A stretch of 64,000 nucleotides of DNA, taken from positions 644,730 through 708,729 of the forward strand of contig CM025854.1 of assembly GCA_003952965.2 (NCBI GenBank). The letters are read 5' to 3'. This stretch comes from Morella rubra (lineage: Eukaryota > Streptophyta > Magnoliopsida > Fagales > Myricaceae). This document shows positions 23,682-34,734 of the stretch, piece by piece. The notes beneath the pieces were generated by a model. It saw only the letters and a program-made list of their open reading frames with translations, was not told where the DNA came from and searched no databases. The stretch's first letter is position 1. Each line of letters starts with the position of its first letter. The position numbers and the translations under genes are program-made.

Positions 23682-26600
23682 TGTGGAGAAGCAGGAGGAT
23701 GAGGAGATTTTAGACCTTTAGTTTGAAGTGAACGAGTGGGAGAAAGAAGTGTTGGGAGTTTAAGTAAGGAGCGTGGTAGTGTAGCGAACGTTTGCTGCAC
23801 ATGATTAATATGCATGCTAGCTTGGCATTAGCTTGGCCAATTATGTGACTAGAGTGGGTATCATAATTTGAAAAACAATGCCTTTATTTATTATTTAATA
23901 AATATGTGGATACACGTACACTTCGATCACTTTCTAGAAATGCAATTAGAAAACCATTTTGGTTGAGCCAGATAGCTAGCTACCCACATGATCGTTTGAA
24001 GAACTGTTGAAACTTGGAGGACCGACAATATTATTACATCTTCTCCATTAAACTAAAAAAATTGGGTTTTAGTAAGTTACTTTGTTGATAAAATTGCTCC
24101 ATTAGAAGCCATGCATGTGCATTGTATTGAAAAAACCAGCATCACCCACCAACGGGGAAAACATTTTAAATTATAGATTACTGGCCTTGGTGATGCATAG
24201 ACAAATATAGACTTCATGATTAACAGTATTTTAAATTACAAAATATTACCAATAAATTTCAAGAAAATGACTAGAAGAAAATTTCACTATACAAAAGGGA
24301 AAAGTCCCGCAACTCAATTTTCGACGGGATAGATCAAAATTAAAGTACCTCAGCTACCCTTAATTATTAGCGAGGGGGATAATATTCTTTGCGTTAGTTT
24401 GTACATAGTTTTCTCCCAAAATTTGTCTTTGGGTCACGGATTTTGACCAAATAAAATGAAGTCACATTCACGACTCACGAAAGATCTGTAGATACAACAC
24501 CATATCATAGACATCCAACATTGATCACATTTCAAATCAAGATATCGTATATATTAGTCACTGCGCTTTGGGCTAGCTGTGGGGAACTTTGGGGTCCCAT
24601 TGGCCTCACCTGATCGCCGGGGTCTTCCTGCAGAGAAACAAAACCTTAAGCTACCTTACCGACTTTAATTTTCTCTTAATTAATCAAATGGGTTCCAGGA
24701 AGTAGTTTTTATCAAGCAGAATGGTGTCGTTTCCCAGTGTCTGCAACTCTGGTAGCTGCAACTCCTTTATGCCTATTGATGCTGCCCTTTCTCCTGAATT
24801 CTCAATCGAAGAATTTTGTAATTAATTACCACTGTTTTGAAGTTTTCCTGAGAAATGGGACCCGCAGGTGTCGGTGGCTATGTAATCCAAAAACAGCCAG
24901 CCTGGTATGAATATTGCGTATCAGGTTGGGCCACGTGGACAAAGATCGTTTGGTGGTGCGCTGTCAACAGATGCTTTCCAGTTCCACCAGCCACCTCCCC
25001 CGTCCCGGCCGAAATAAAATAATGCGTATGATTAGGATTTAATATTCAACATAGAGGCCACTCTATTGGGTCCAGGCTGTAATTGTCTCTGTTCTCTCCT
25101 ATTGTCCTCTCTGGTCTGTCTTGTTTTTCCTTCAAACGATTGAGAGTTAATTCACTTCCTGCGCGTGAGGCAAAAAGCTTTTGGCTTGCGGTGAATGTGA
25201 TCAACTCAAATATGTTTAGGCTGGATGGAGGGTTTAATCATTCTTCTTAAAACTAATTGGTATCAAGAAAGAGATACTAAAGTTTTTTATGACATTCGAT
25301 ATTGCATCCAGCGAGTCTGTTCTAAGAACACTCGTAGGGAACGGCATTGTGAAACTCCAACAATTGTGACTAAAAAGAATACAACTAAGCTCTAAGAAGA
25401 AGTATTTATAGATAATTGTATGCCCTGCTCGAGTGTTCGATGCAGCTTTTTAAGGTTGAGGCTGGATTGGACGCAGTTATCCTCGATCCAGTATGTTTCA
25501 GGTGGCCATAGCCATACATTTGTGGTGTTGGAAACCATCAAACACTTGCTTTAACAACATATTTTTCCCCTCCCAATCCCATTCTTGTATATATGTTTGG
25601 TAAATAACGTGAATTCGGATCTCCCAACTTTGTTGTTTATCGAAAGACAGCGCCAGTTATTACGGGTAGCCCAAAAAATTGGTCTTTTCATAAAAAACAT
25701 GGGTAGAGATTTCAGCCCCAAGAGAGTAAGGAAGAAGAACGGCTGCTGATTTTTGGGCGCCTTTTAAACAGGCCTCCTTGTTATTCTTCGATTTTCAGGA
25801 AACAGAGGCAAAAAGTTCTTATGGTGGACCAAGCGGCAAGGGAGTGCGGGGAGTAGTAAGGACCCCAGTGGACTGTGGTCTGTGGACATTTCCTTCATCT
25901 ACTGTGCAAAATGGGTGTCCCTCAAAGGTCACATAAAAGATCGGGCCCGTTGCTTTCATTCTCTTGTTCTGGGTCAAAAGGGAAAAGGGGGTGAGAAAAT
26001 GATCCACGCACGAAGAAGTGAACCACTTTCTTTTTTCTCTGGGCTCACTTTTGTCTAGAGTTGTAGTGGCATATACTCATAATAGACGAAAAAGATGAAA
26101 AAGGTTTTGGATAATGGTCGGAAAAGGCACCACTTTCTCAATGAGAGGCTATTGAGGCAGAGCACAAGGTTCCTAGTAATTGCGCCCATGGTAGTAAAAC
26201 AGTGGTAAAAATTACAGCTATTGTGGAGAAATCCTCTGTCACAAAAGTTTTCACCCCTCGACCACTTGAGGATTCTTTATTCTCCATTCATTAATATGTC
26301 TGGATCAGCTCCAAAGTACGTAAAAAAAAGAAAGTGGTGCACTTTTGGAGAATCTAATTAACCCCTTAAGAGTATGTCTGGATGATGACAGAGACTTCTT
26401 AGCCAACAAAGTTCGAGAAGTCAGTCGTCAAGAACACGACCTCGTTCGAATCTTGCCTCTTTGTTTTTTTGTTTTTTGTTTTCTGGCTTTGCGGCGTTTT
26501 CCACGTCTCTCCCCAGACTCACGGTCAGAAGAAGAGCACTACAATTCGGTTTCCCCAAATGCTCCTTACTATCTATCAGCGAGACGAACTGACACAGCTG

Positions 26601-27262
26601 TCTTTCGACAGCCACACGAACTTAAGAAACATCCTCGAGAAGAGAGATAGAGTCTCTACGACAAAACAGCGTCACATCTAACAGATAGGATCTGGCTCTG
26701 ACACAGCAAGTCATAAACTTAAAACGGTGATACACGGGTCAATCTAACCATATTTGGTATACACGTAACCACAGAGACAAATGGCCGCCGAACTTGTACA
26801 TGCAAACCTCCTTTCTTAAAGCAACTGTCATAAACTCAAAAAAACTGTCAGTTCCAAGCATTCCCAAATTTCCAACGTGCCATGGAAGTAGAAAGATGGG
26901 AACTTTCTGAAACTTTTCCATCCAAAACAACCAAGCCCGGGCCTTCATATAGAACAAAGAGGAACAAGAAACACCTCTGCAAAGTGAAACCTTATTGTAC
27001 AAAACATTTTCCGTCCTTCCGACGTTCCGCTCCCTCGAATCGGACCTACTGCACTATCATTAGAGGTTACACTTTTTACTACTATGCATCATATAATATC
27101 ATTATCTCCTCCCCCGTTACACGATTGTAACGAATACTCCCAGTCTCCCAGCCCCACCGGATTTAAGATATTCCTCTCTCTGAACTCAACAGGTTCTAAA
27201 AAAAACAGAGCAAATTAAAATATCCTAACAGTCATCTTATCAGATTGTTGAATCAGCCACAC
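23682..27262. other. Intergenic DNA between FLA2-like and NF-YB genes
   Basis: Both flanking genes are on the minus strand, so the left part is the FLA promoter and about 26750-27262 is probably NF-YB 3' UTR. Sequence near 26370-26450 has a GTTCGAATC motif but no tRNA fold. No further gene is recognised. Confidence 0.5.
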
Positions 27263-27928
27263 CTACCTTGACCTCACAAAGGAAGCTCCGCCACCGCCAC
27301 GGCCACCTCCACTGCCTCCCGACCCACCCTTCCCAACAACGCCACCACCGGCACCAATATTTGAATGATGGAATCCACCAGAACCGTAGATGGGCCCATG
27401 ATGATGCCCCATAACCCCACCATACATCCCCCCTCCATACACTCCCCCAACCCCGTTAAACCCACCCCCACCACTACTGCCCGAGCTCACCCCCCCACCA
27501 CTGCCCCCACCTCCTGCGGCGGCCCCACCACCACCGGACCCACCGCCACCATCCTTCTCCCCCTGCCTCCCCACCGAGCTCTTCTCTCCTTCCATCTCCC
27601 TATACTTCTGCAGATAAATCTTCAGTGGCTCCACGTACTCCTCAAACCCCAGAGTAGTCATCGCCCAAAGCAAGTCATCCCCATTGATCGTCTTCCTCTT
27701 CTCCCTCTGGCACTTGTCCGAGGCCTCTCCAGTGATGAAGCTGATAAACTCCGAAACACATTCCTGCACCGTTTCCTTAGCGTCCTTTGAGATCTTGGCG
27801 TTCGCCGGCAATGCCTTCTTCATGATTCTGCTCACGTTAGCTATGGGGAGGAACCTGTCTTGCTCTCGAGCCGAGAAGTCGCTGTTCGCGTTGTTGTGGC
27901 CCCCTGAATCGTTGTCCGAATCAGCCAT
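27263..27928 (-). CDS. NF-YB3: Nuclear factor Y subunit B, NF-YB3-like
   Basis: A single-exon frame of 221 residues beginning [12 protein letters not shown]. Residues about 20-115 form the NF-YB histone-fold: [57 protein letters not shown] and [19 protein letters not shown] are nearly invariant in the family. The residue pattern KISKDAKET places it in the non-LEC1 class. NF-YB pairs with NF-YC, then with NF-YA or CONSTANS-type proteins, to bind CCAAT promoters in the nucleus. NF-YB2 and NF-YB3 promote photoperiodic flowering in Arabidopsis. The C-terminal ~95 residues are almost entirely Gly/Ser with a small His cluster (GHHHGP), longer and more glycine-rich than I expect for this class. Confidence 0.95.
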   Translation of the reverse strand: MADSDNDSGGHNNANSDFSAREQDRFLPIANVSRIMKKALPANAKISKDAKETVQECVSEFISFITGEASDKCQREKRKTINGDDLLWAMTTLGFEEYVEPLKIYLQKYREMEGEKSSVGRQGEKDGGGGSGGGGAAAGGGGSGGGVSSGSSGGGGFNGVGGVYGGGMYGGVMGHHHGPIYGSGGFHHSNIGAGGGVVGKGGSGGSGGGRGGGGASFVRSR

Positions 27929-28560
27929 CGGACTTTTCGCTTACGTGTCTGGGTGAGCTTCACAAACTAGACCCAATTCAATAGCTCGACACTTTCCTGG
28001 TTCTGATCCAATTCCACAAATTGGACCGAATTCACCAACTTCGAGCCATCCAACAATAAGGTGGGATAGTGTTTCGCCAAATAGACCCGATTCGACGACT
28101 TTGAGTTAGAAGATCATATAGTTCTAACAACGTGTCAGGAAAAGAAGGGACCTATGTCTACAATTTCAAGCTGCACACTAACATGTGTCTGATCAAGATT
28201 TTTCGAAATTTCCAGACATAAAACTTTCTGGCTGCAATAAAGTTTCGCAAAACAGCCCAAATCCGAAACTTTTCAGCTAAGAAATCTTTCTGGGTCTAAT
28301 TCGGAGTTTAGATAAAACAGACTGAATTCCAAACGCTGGAGGCATGAAATTTGTGTCCGGATGTTACTGAACTTTACAAATGACAAGCTAAAATCTTTTC
28401 AGTGTAGAAAATTTTACGCTGAAAAGAACCAAGCCAAAAATTTTACGAGCTACAAAAAATTTGATATCAGAGAGCAGAGAAAAAGAGCCACAAAGTGTAA
28501 AGAGAGTGAACAAGAGGGAGCGGAAAAATTGTTCATGCACAGAACCGGAGATTACAGTTT
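27929..28560 (-). other. Probable NF-YB 5' leader/promoter with decayed repeats
   Basis: On the + strand, segments such as AAATTGGACCGAATTCACCA, AAATAGACCCGATTCGACGA, AAACAGCCCAAATCCGAAAC and AAACAGACTGAATTCCAAAC recur at intervals. They look like a degenerate tandem array of about 60-160 bp spacing. No coding feature is recognised. Confidence 0.4.
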
Positions 28561-28715
28561 ATTGGGGAGGGATTCTGTATGATGAGAAGGGGCCGAATTG
28601 AGAATACGGCCGGAAAAGGAGGAGCTCCGGGAATGTGGGTGGGAGTTGCAGAGTTGGAGGTGGAGAGGTGTTGGGATCCGTTGGATCGTTGGGGTAATAA
28701 TTGCATCGAGAGCGA

Positions 28716-28766
28716 CACGTGGGTCGTTTTGTACCGTTTATTTATTGATAAGAATGGCGTCACGTG
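28716..28766 (-). promoter_or_regulatory. Paired G-box/ABRE-like motifs upstream of NF-YB
   Basis: Two CACGTG cores, at 28716-28721 and 28761-28766, both in the context CACGTGGG and 45 bp apart, lie about 800 bp upstream of the NF-YB start. This hexamer binds plant bZIP and bHLH factors, including ABA- and light-responsive ones. Regulation of NF-YB by them is inferred. Confidence 0.5.
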
Positions 28767-30575
28767 GGTGGTGTTTGAGCGTTAGATGGTTTAGTAGGGC
28801 TAGTGGGATCTGACGGTTGTAAAGTCAGTCGACTCAGTCCGCTTTAGAGAATCTTGAGGTGGCTGCTGCAGCTTGGCTCCAGCCTAGTCGAATAAGCGGC
28901 GTCACGTATCCGAGCCATCCATATCTTTTAGTCAACACGCGTGGCATCACATAAGCCCTTGATGAGTTTGTAACGGGATAGAAACGGCAGCCAATGATGT
29001 TTAGTTCGGTGTTTATTTGGTTTATTTGGTTGCTGTCGTTGTTGAGTCCCTATGAGGTCAGTCTACTGTCATCAAAACTTCATGTCGTTTTAAGACGGCG
29101 AGTTTATTGTGGATGCATGTTTATGAACTTTTAAGGAAAAAAATTACTTTGACCTCCAAAACTATCAAAGCGATTTCAAACTGAGGTTTCAACTGTCACT
29201 TTTGACATATTGAGTAAATTGAGTATTAGATCTATCAAATTTTATCAATTTGTACTTCTAAAAAAGAAATAACTATTAAAATTATGTCACATGTGTTTTA
29301 AATGAGTCATGTAACATAATTTTGACTATCAAATTTTATTTTAAGGAGCAAATTGATTCATTTTGAAAGTTTAGGGGTTCAATGTGTTAAAGGTGGCTAT
29401 TGGAACCCCTATTTGAAATTTTTTAATAGTTTGGGGCGAAAAGTGACTTTTCTCTCTTTCAATATTTAGTTCTCTGAACAACGATCCTAAGATATCTTTG
29501 AATGTCTCTCAAGCTGAGTCGCTATATATAAAAAAACATTTAGTTTTGATATACTTACCAATCTTCAAATTTTCCTCTTAAGATTAGCTTACGACCATTT
29601 GTCCAAAAAAGTGTCAAGGTAGCAAAGATTACACAGCTTGGATCTGTTTAGTATATGGTTGACAGATTGGATCTCGTAAATGGTTGACAAATTGTGTACG
29701 GACTACTGCTTTCTGAGCAAGATCAAAGGAAGAGTAAATATCTCCCACATAATTAATATAGCTAATTAATGAGTAACACAAGATCAAAATCACGTGAATA
29801 TCACCTGAATCTCATGACCAAGAAAATTCAGAAATTAACGCACAATTAGAAGCATATTATTAATAACAAGAACCGTCAAGCAAACCAGAAGTAGATGGAT
29901 CTCAAAATGATGTAGCATTACTAGAGCTAAAGCTAACACTCCTGATCTCTTCCATGATTCCTTCGAGGGCTATGATATGCAGCAAGAGCCAATCCTAATC
30001 ACGACAGTTAAGAGAGGACAGTACTCGGGCATAAGGGCGAGGAGAGAAAGATTAAAGTTGATAGTGCAATATTATCTTAATTAATGATCTGCTAGTAATT
30101 AATTATGTTGGAGAGATCAATATCCAGGCTAATTATAAGTTTAAGCTTATAGCTAGGTTACATCCATTACAGTATATATGCAACAAGTTCCATTCTCAAC
30201 ATTAATTGAGTTTTCCTCTGGATCGAACACAGTACAGACGAGTTCTAAAACATTTCAGATGCAACAAGAACAAAACGAAGGAACAGAGGAAAAAGAACAA
30301 GTGCTAGAACTCAGTTAATTGGCTATGGCCTTCAAACTTTTAACACTTTAATGTGCATTAAGAGAAAACAAAGGGCCATATATCGTACAAGAACCTTAAC
30401 TGGCATCCAAAGTTAATTTGGAGCATAAGGCATGCAGAAGCTTCCAAGTGCAGAACAGTACAACAAACCAAAGGAACATAAAATGTATGTCATCCTATAA
30501 GTTCAACAAAATCCATGTCAAGGATCAAAAACTTTACTAATTATTAATTATAGCTTCAAGAAACAGATCACTCAA
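28767..30575. other. Intergenic DNA between NF-YB and the membrane-protein gene
   Basis: Holds the foldback element listed separately. From about 30100 onward it is probably the 3' UTR of the minus-strand gene at 30576. No other gene is seen. Confidence 0.5.
29140..29453. mobile_element. Foldback/MITE-like element with ~150-bp arms
   Basis: The two halves are imperfect reverse complements over almost the whole length. Left ACTTTGACCTCCAAAACTAT pairs with right-arm complement ACTTTTCGCCCCAAACTATT. Left ATTAAAATTATGTCACATG pairs with the complement AGTCAAAATTATGTTACATG near the centre. The centre is AT-rich and no protein is encoded. The structure would form a long hairpin if transcribed. Confidence 0.65.
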
Positions 30576-31313
30576 TCAAGCTTCTATCTCAAACCTCGAG
30601 CACTTGATGGAGCCCATGGATATGTCAATCTCAATCAAATTCTCTTCCTCGTTCATCTCATTTATCTCTGATAGGATCTGATCCAGTAGATAACGTGGCT
30701 GGAAAATGGATTCCGCAGAGAAATCTGGCACTTTCTGCTGCTTATTAACCTTTGGCTTCTCTTCCTGGTTACTGACATAGTGCCCGCTGGGAAGGGCGAT
30801 TTCAATGAGGCTTTCCTCATCAGAAATTGAACCATCGGAGTAATCTGGGCTCTGATCCACATTTTCTCGAAACGGCCAGTCAACTTCCGATTCCTCACTA
30901 GTAGACAAGCGATAGAGGCATTCAGTATTCTCTGAAAGCGAATAAAGTGATGTGACCAGGTGGTCGTGAATCTCATGACTCAGACCGTCTTGGGCTTCCT
31001 CCTCCTGAGTTTTAGTTTCACTTTCAGGATGCGGTTCTGAAACCACTCCTTCCATTTGCGGTGAGCTTTCAGCTTCCTCAGACCCGAGAACCTCTTCTCG
31101 GCTAACAGCTACCACTGGTTTGTGCTTTGAGAATGCGCAGTGAACAGTAGACAAGACCAATACTGTAGATGTAAGGAGAACGGATGAGAACCCAAAGCCC
31201 CAAAAACCAGTGGAAATCAGCAATGGAGCTAGAACAGCAAACCACGGTAGTGGGTTTCTAAAGCAACAAAAAGGCGAAGCCATTTGGTCTTTCACTGTGT
31301 TTTCCAGGTTCAT
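30576..31313 (-). CDS. Unrecognised acidic membrane protein, plant-type
   Basis: A 245-residue single-exon frame beginning MNLENTVKDQMASPF. Residues about 20-60 contain two adjacent hydrophobic stretches (PWFAVLAPLLISTGFWGFG and SVLLTSTVLVLSTVHCAF), suggesting a membrane hairpin or two passes near the N-terminus. The rest is strongly acidic, with runs such as EEVLGSEEAESS, ETKTQEEEAQD and SISDEESLIEIALP. The C-terminus NLIEIDISMGSIKCSRFEIEA echoes the internal LIEIALPSG motif. It looks like the plant-specific unknown membrane proteins with a long acidic cytosolic tail, but I cannot assign a named family. The composition is protein-like and the frame clean, so a real gene is likely. Confidence 0.75.
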   Translation of the reverse strand: MNLENTVKDQMASPFCCFRNPLPWFAVLAPLLISTGFWGFGFSSVLLTSTVLVLSTVHCAFSKHKPVVAVSREEVLGSEEAESSPQMEGVVSEPHPESETKTQEEEAQDGLSHEIHDHLVTSLYSLSENTECLYRLSTSEESEVDWPFRENVDQSPDYSDGSISDEESLIEIALPSGHYVSNQEEKPKVNKQQKVPDFSAESIFQPRYLLDQILSEINEMNEEENLIEIDISMGSIKCSRFEIEA

Positions 31314-34300
31314 GAATTTGAAAAAGCCTAGCCTACTAGTCAGTTATCCCGAGAAAAGTAATTATTCACGAAAAAGGGATTGCCTTTCCCTTTTATATAT
31401 CGAATTGGAAGAACAGTACTACTGGAAAAATGGATGCAGAAGATAAGAATGAAGTTACTATATATATAGAGCGAGGGCATGAGAAAGAAGAGAAATATAT
31501 AGCTGAAAATTGAAATACGAGGTTTTTCCCAGATTTGGAAAAAACCAAATTAGCTATGGAGATACCCTAAAACTAGGTTATATATATGGATCTTCAATTA
31601 TTCAATATATTGGAAAAACAAATACAGCAAGTGAGGATAAGGTGTGTCCGTTGATAGAAGAAGCGGACGACAATGTAAAGCTGAACTGCTTTCTTGCTCA
31701 ACTATTAGAACAGATACGGCTAGAAGGAGAGGTTTTATGCATGGGATTCAAACAGAATCTGGGGATCATATGAATAGACAGATGAAAAAGGAATGAAACA
31801 AGGAAGAAACAGTACGACCTCAGGCTACACAATGTTTTTAGAGATCTGATAACAGATGTACCTGCATTGGCATGCAGAAGAAGATAGCTAAGAAATCATT
31901 TATATATCCTCTTCCTTTAAATTGGACTTGCTCTGAAACAAGTTACCGGGTTGTTTCTCTTATCACATACTCACAGTTTCCCAGGCCCCATTGCTCCTAA
32001 AAAACTGGGTTTTTGTAACCTAAAACCAATCAGGAGGTTTTCCTCTGCAACTGATTCTCTTGAAAAACCCAAAACCCCAGGTTTTCTACTACTGGTTTAC
32101 AGTCTGAGAGCTTGGAAATGAGAGAAGCCATGTGCAGATATCTGAGCTCACCACATGGCACTTCCCCTCCAATTTCTATGCAACAAATTAAATATTAAGG
32201 GGCAAAAGAAAATGAAAAGCACCAGAGCAGAACAGTAAGAAAAAAGATCAAAACCTACTTTGTGTTCTTACCTTCTCTCAGTTCTCTTCACTTCCTGAAA
32301 AAATATTATCATTGCCATACCAGATCCTTCACCAAAGAAGGATAAGGTATATCATCATAGACTAATAGTTTGATCATTTTCCACCTATAAAGTCTACTGG
32401 AAGAAACTTTCCTTTTTTAAACAACCATCTTGTGATTGAACGAAAAAAGACTCACTTTGTGCAGAAACCAAATTGCTTAATTTCAAACTTTTCTGTGCCA
32501 TTGGATCCACACTATCATTGGTACTGGAAAAGATTGAGTCCAAAGCTTTTGAGTCTTTTTTTTTTTTTTTCTTGCCAAAGCTTTTGAGTCACTTTTGAAT
32601 TTTGAAAACTGTTATAAGGGACTATTTAGATTTATTATTTTAAAATCTGAAACGACCATCTCATCTAACGAAGGAGAGCTAGTTAGATGTTTTGTCCTCA
32701 TTTAATGAATTGGAGAGTAGGATGGTAAGTTTCCATTGCCTTGAAATGTAAAAAATAAATCTAGACTATCCCTTATAATAGCTTTTTTGGAATAATCTTT
32801 TTCCTTGTTGGTACGGCCTCAGTCTGCCATGCGACCTAAAACAATATCAGTTCGTCATTTGCAGCAAATTCAAGGGAAGACTAGAGCTCAGCCTACGAAG
32901 CAGGACCTTTTGGCAAATTCAGAAACTTTGCTGCAGTGAAATCAAAACTTCATGTGCAATTATCCAAATTTGTATTCCCTTTCTTATAGAAAATTAACAC
33001 AGGAATCTGTTGTACTGTCGTAGACCAAGTCCTCTGAAGCAAAAAGTGCAACTTCCTCCACTCCTTGGGTGTATTTTTTTTTTTTTTTAATGAATCTTTC
33101 ACTAATATTAGGTCCCAAAAGAGGGGCGGGGGGCCAGAGACAAGAAACGTGAATGAACCATCTTTTATCATTAAAAAAACTCGGTGGCAAACATAAAGCA
33201 GAATATTCAGGCTAAAACCAATTCGACTGAAAAAAACAAACTGTTTTGACTAAAATGTCTACAACTACTCTAGTTCCTAGTACCATACCCCAAAGTATAT
33301 ATAGACTCTTTTAGTTTGCGAGGCAACGCTTGCAAAGAGAAAAGTTGGCCTGTTATAAAATTATAAAGTCCATGGTTTTGGTCTTTGGCCGTCTTTTGGC
33401 AGTCAATGCAGAACAAACGGTAACTAGATAATCTTTTCTCGGAGGAAATGGACGTTGAACTGTGTATACGTGTATAGTACACATATGCTTACAGACTACA
33501 TATATATATGTGCTGTAAATTTGAAAGAAATTACGTCATACAATGTCGACATCCGGGACGGAGGGGGCCGGGGATCAGGGGGGTCCGCCTTTGAGTTGCG
33601 TTCAGTGCTTTATGCTTTCATGAGGGTTGCGCCACTAATGATGGCTTCGAGTACCCTTTTAACATATAGGCAATCAGTATGCCTCTTCTACCTAACTACC
33701 CAAATATACTTGCCCCACCCTCCACCATTGCTGTGAAACGCAATGCCAGAGGTCGGCTCAAATCAACGACTGGATTTTACGTTTTCTTGATGCGCGTCTA
33801 TGACGGCCTCTCAAAGCGGGTGGCACATGGCCGGGCTACTCTTCCACCACTTCTTGAAATGATGTCGGAGGGGTGGAAGATTTCTACTTATTTTAGCTCA
33901 ACTTGCGCGCGCTTGGGATCATATATCCTGTATGCATGGGGTCCAAGAAGAAAGAGATCAGAACTAATTAGCTCAATTGCATTATCTGTTTGTGCTCTTT
34001 TTCTACTGGGCGATACAAAACGTATAAGTCATTGATGACTTCATTGTATTGTTTTAATTATGATCTAATATTAAGGAACTTCTAGGTGCAGTGTTAATTA
34101 ATGTCACATTTCCAAAGTTATATATGTTTAACTGAAAGCAATTATCCATTTGGGAGTGGCAGAAGCTGATCTTATTGTTGTGATCATGCATCCTTCCAAC
34201 CTATAACCTAATTATGACAACATGGAATAGCTAGGTTAGAGGAGGCGGTGCTGGTCCGGCAGTGAGGAGGCAGTTTTCGATGGGAAATGTATATATAACT

Positions 34301-34734
34301 TGGTAGGAAAAAAAAAAATCCTCCTAGGAAAGTGAAACGATTGCAGGTGCATGCAAGTTGCAGAAAAAAGCAGGCGACACGCGCGAAGCTGGCATGCCCC
34401 ATAACTGGATCATCTTTAGCTCTTACATTTTGGGTAAAGGACAAACGAGGCTTAATATTATTGTTCTTTAATTTGAATCTGGCCGTTGACGTCTTCGAGC
34501 TTAGAGAAGCCTTCCTTTTCGTTGAAAGAAGGAAGCGATGAGATGGGAGAAACCCAAGCGACCGGTGTTGGGGGAGTGTAAGTTAAGGAATGTTTTAGTT
34601 GCGTATCGATAGATGAGAATGGGAGGGGACCATATCTAAGTTTTGGTGAATGTTTCATCGTAAGTGTAGGAGTATGCATAAAATATTGTTGCTTTGAATC
34701 AAGAGCTTATAATAAGGCTCAATTTACAGCTTCT
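31314..34734. other. Intergenic DNA upstream of the membrane-protein gene
   Basis: The part nearest 31314 should hold that gene's leader and promoter. A small GC-rich patch sits at 33550-33600. Short frames around 33455-34035 and 34208-34541 show no domain. I see no further gene. Confidence 0.45.

Noticed and set aside
26370-26460. tRNA or C/D-box snoRNA
   Set aside because: GTTCGAATC and ATGATGA are present, but no cloverleaf can be folded and no D box (CTGA) follows.
26739-27002. 87-codon minus-strand frame near NF-YB
   Set aside because: It lies in the probable NF-YB 3' UTR and shows no recognisable domain.
27365-27790. 141-codon Pro/Thr-rich + strand frame
   Set aside because: It is the complement of the Gly/Ser-rich NF-YB tail, so composition alone keeps it open.
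33541-34035. Frames around a GC-rich patch
   Set aside because: I considered a LINE 5' fragment, but no endonuclease or RT motif could be found.
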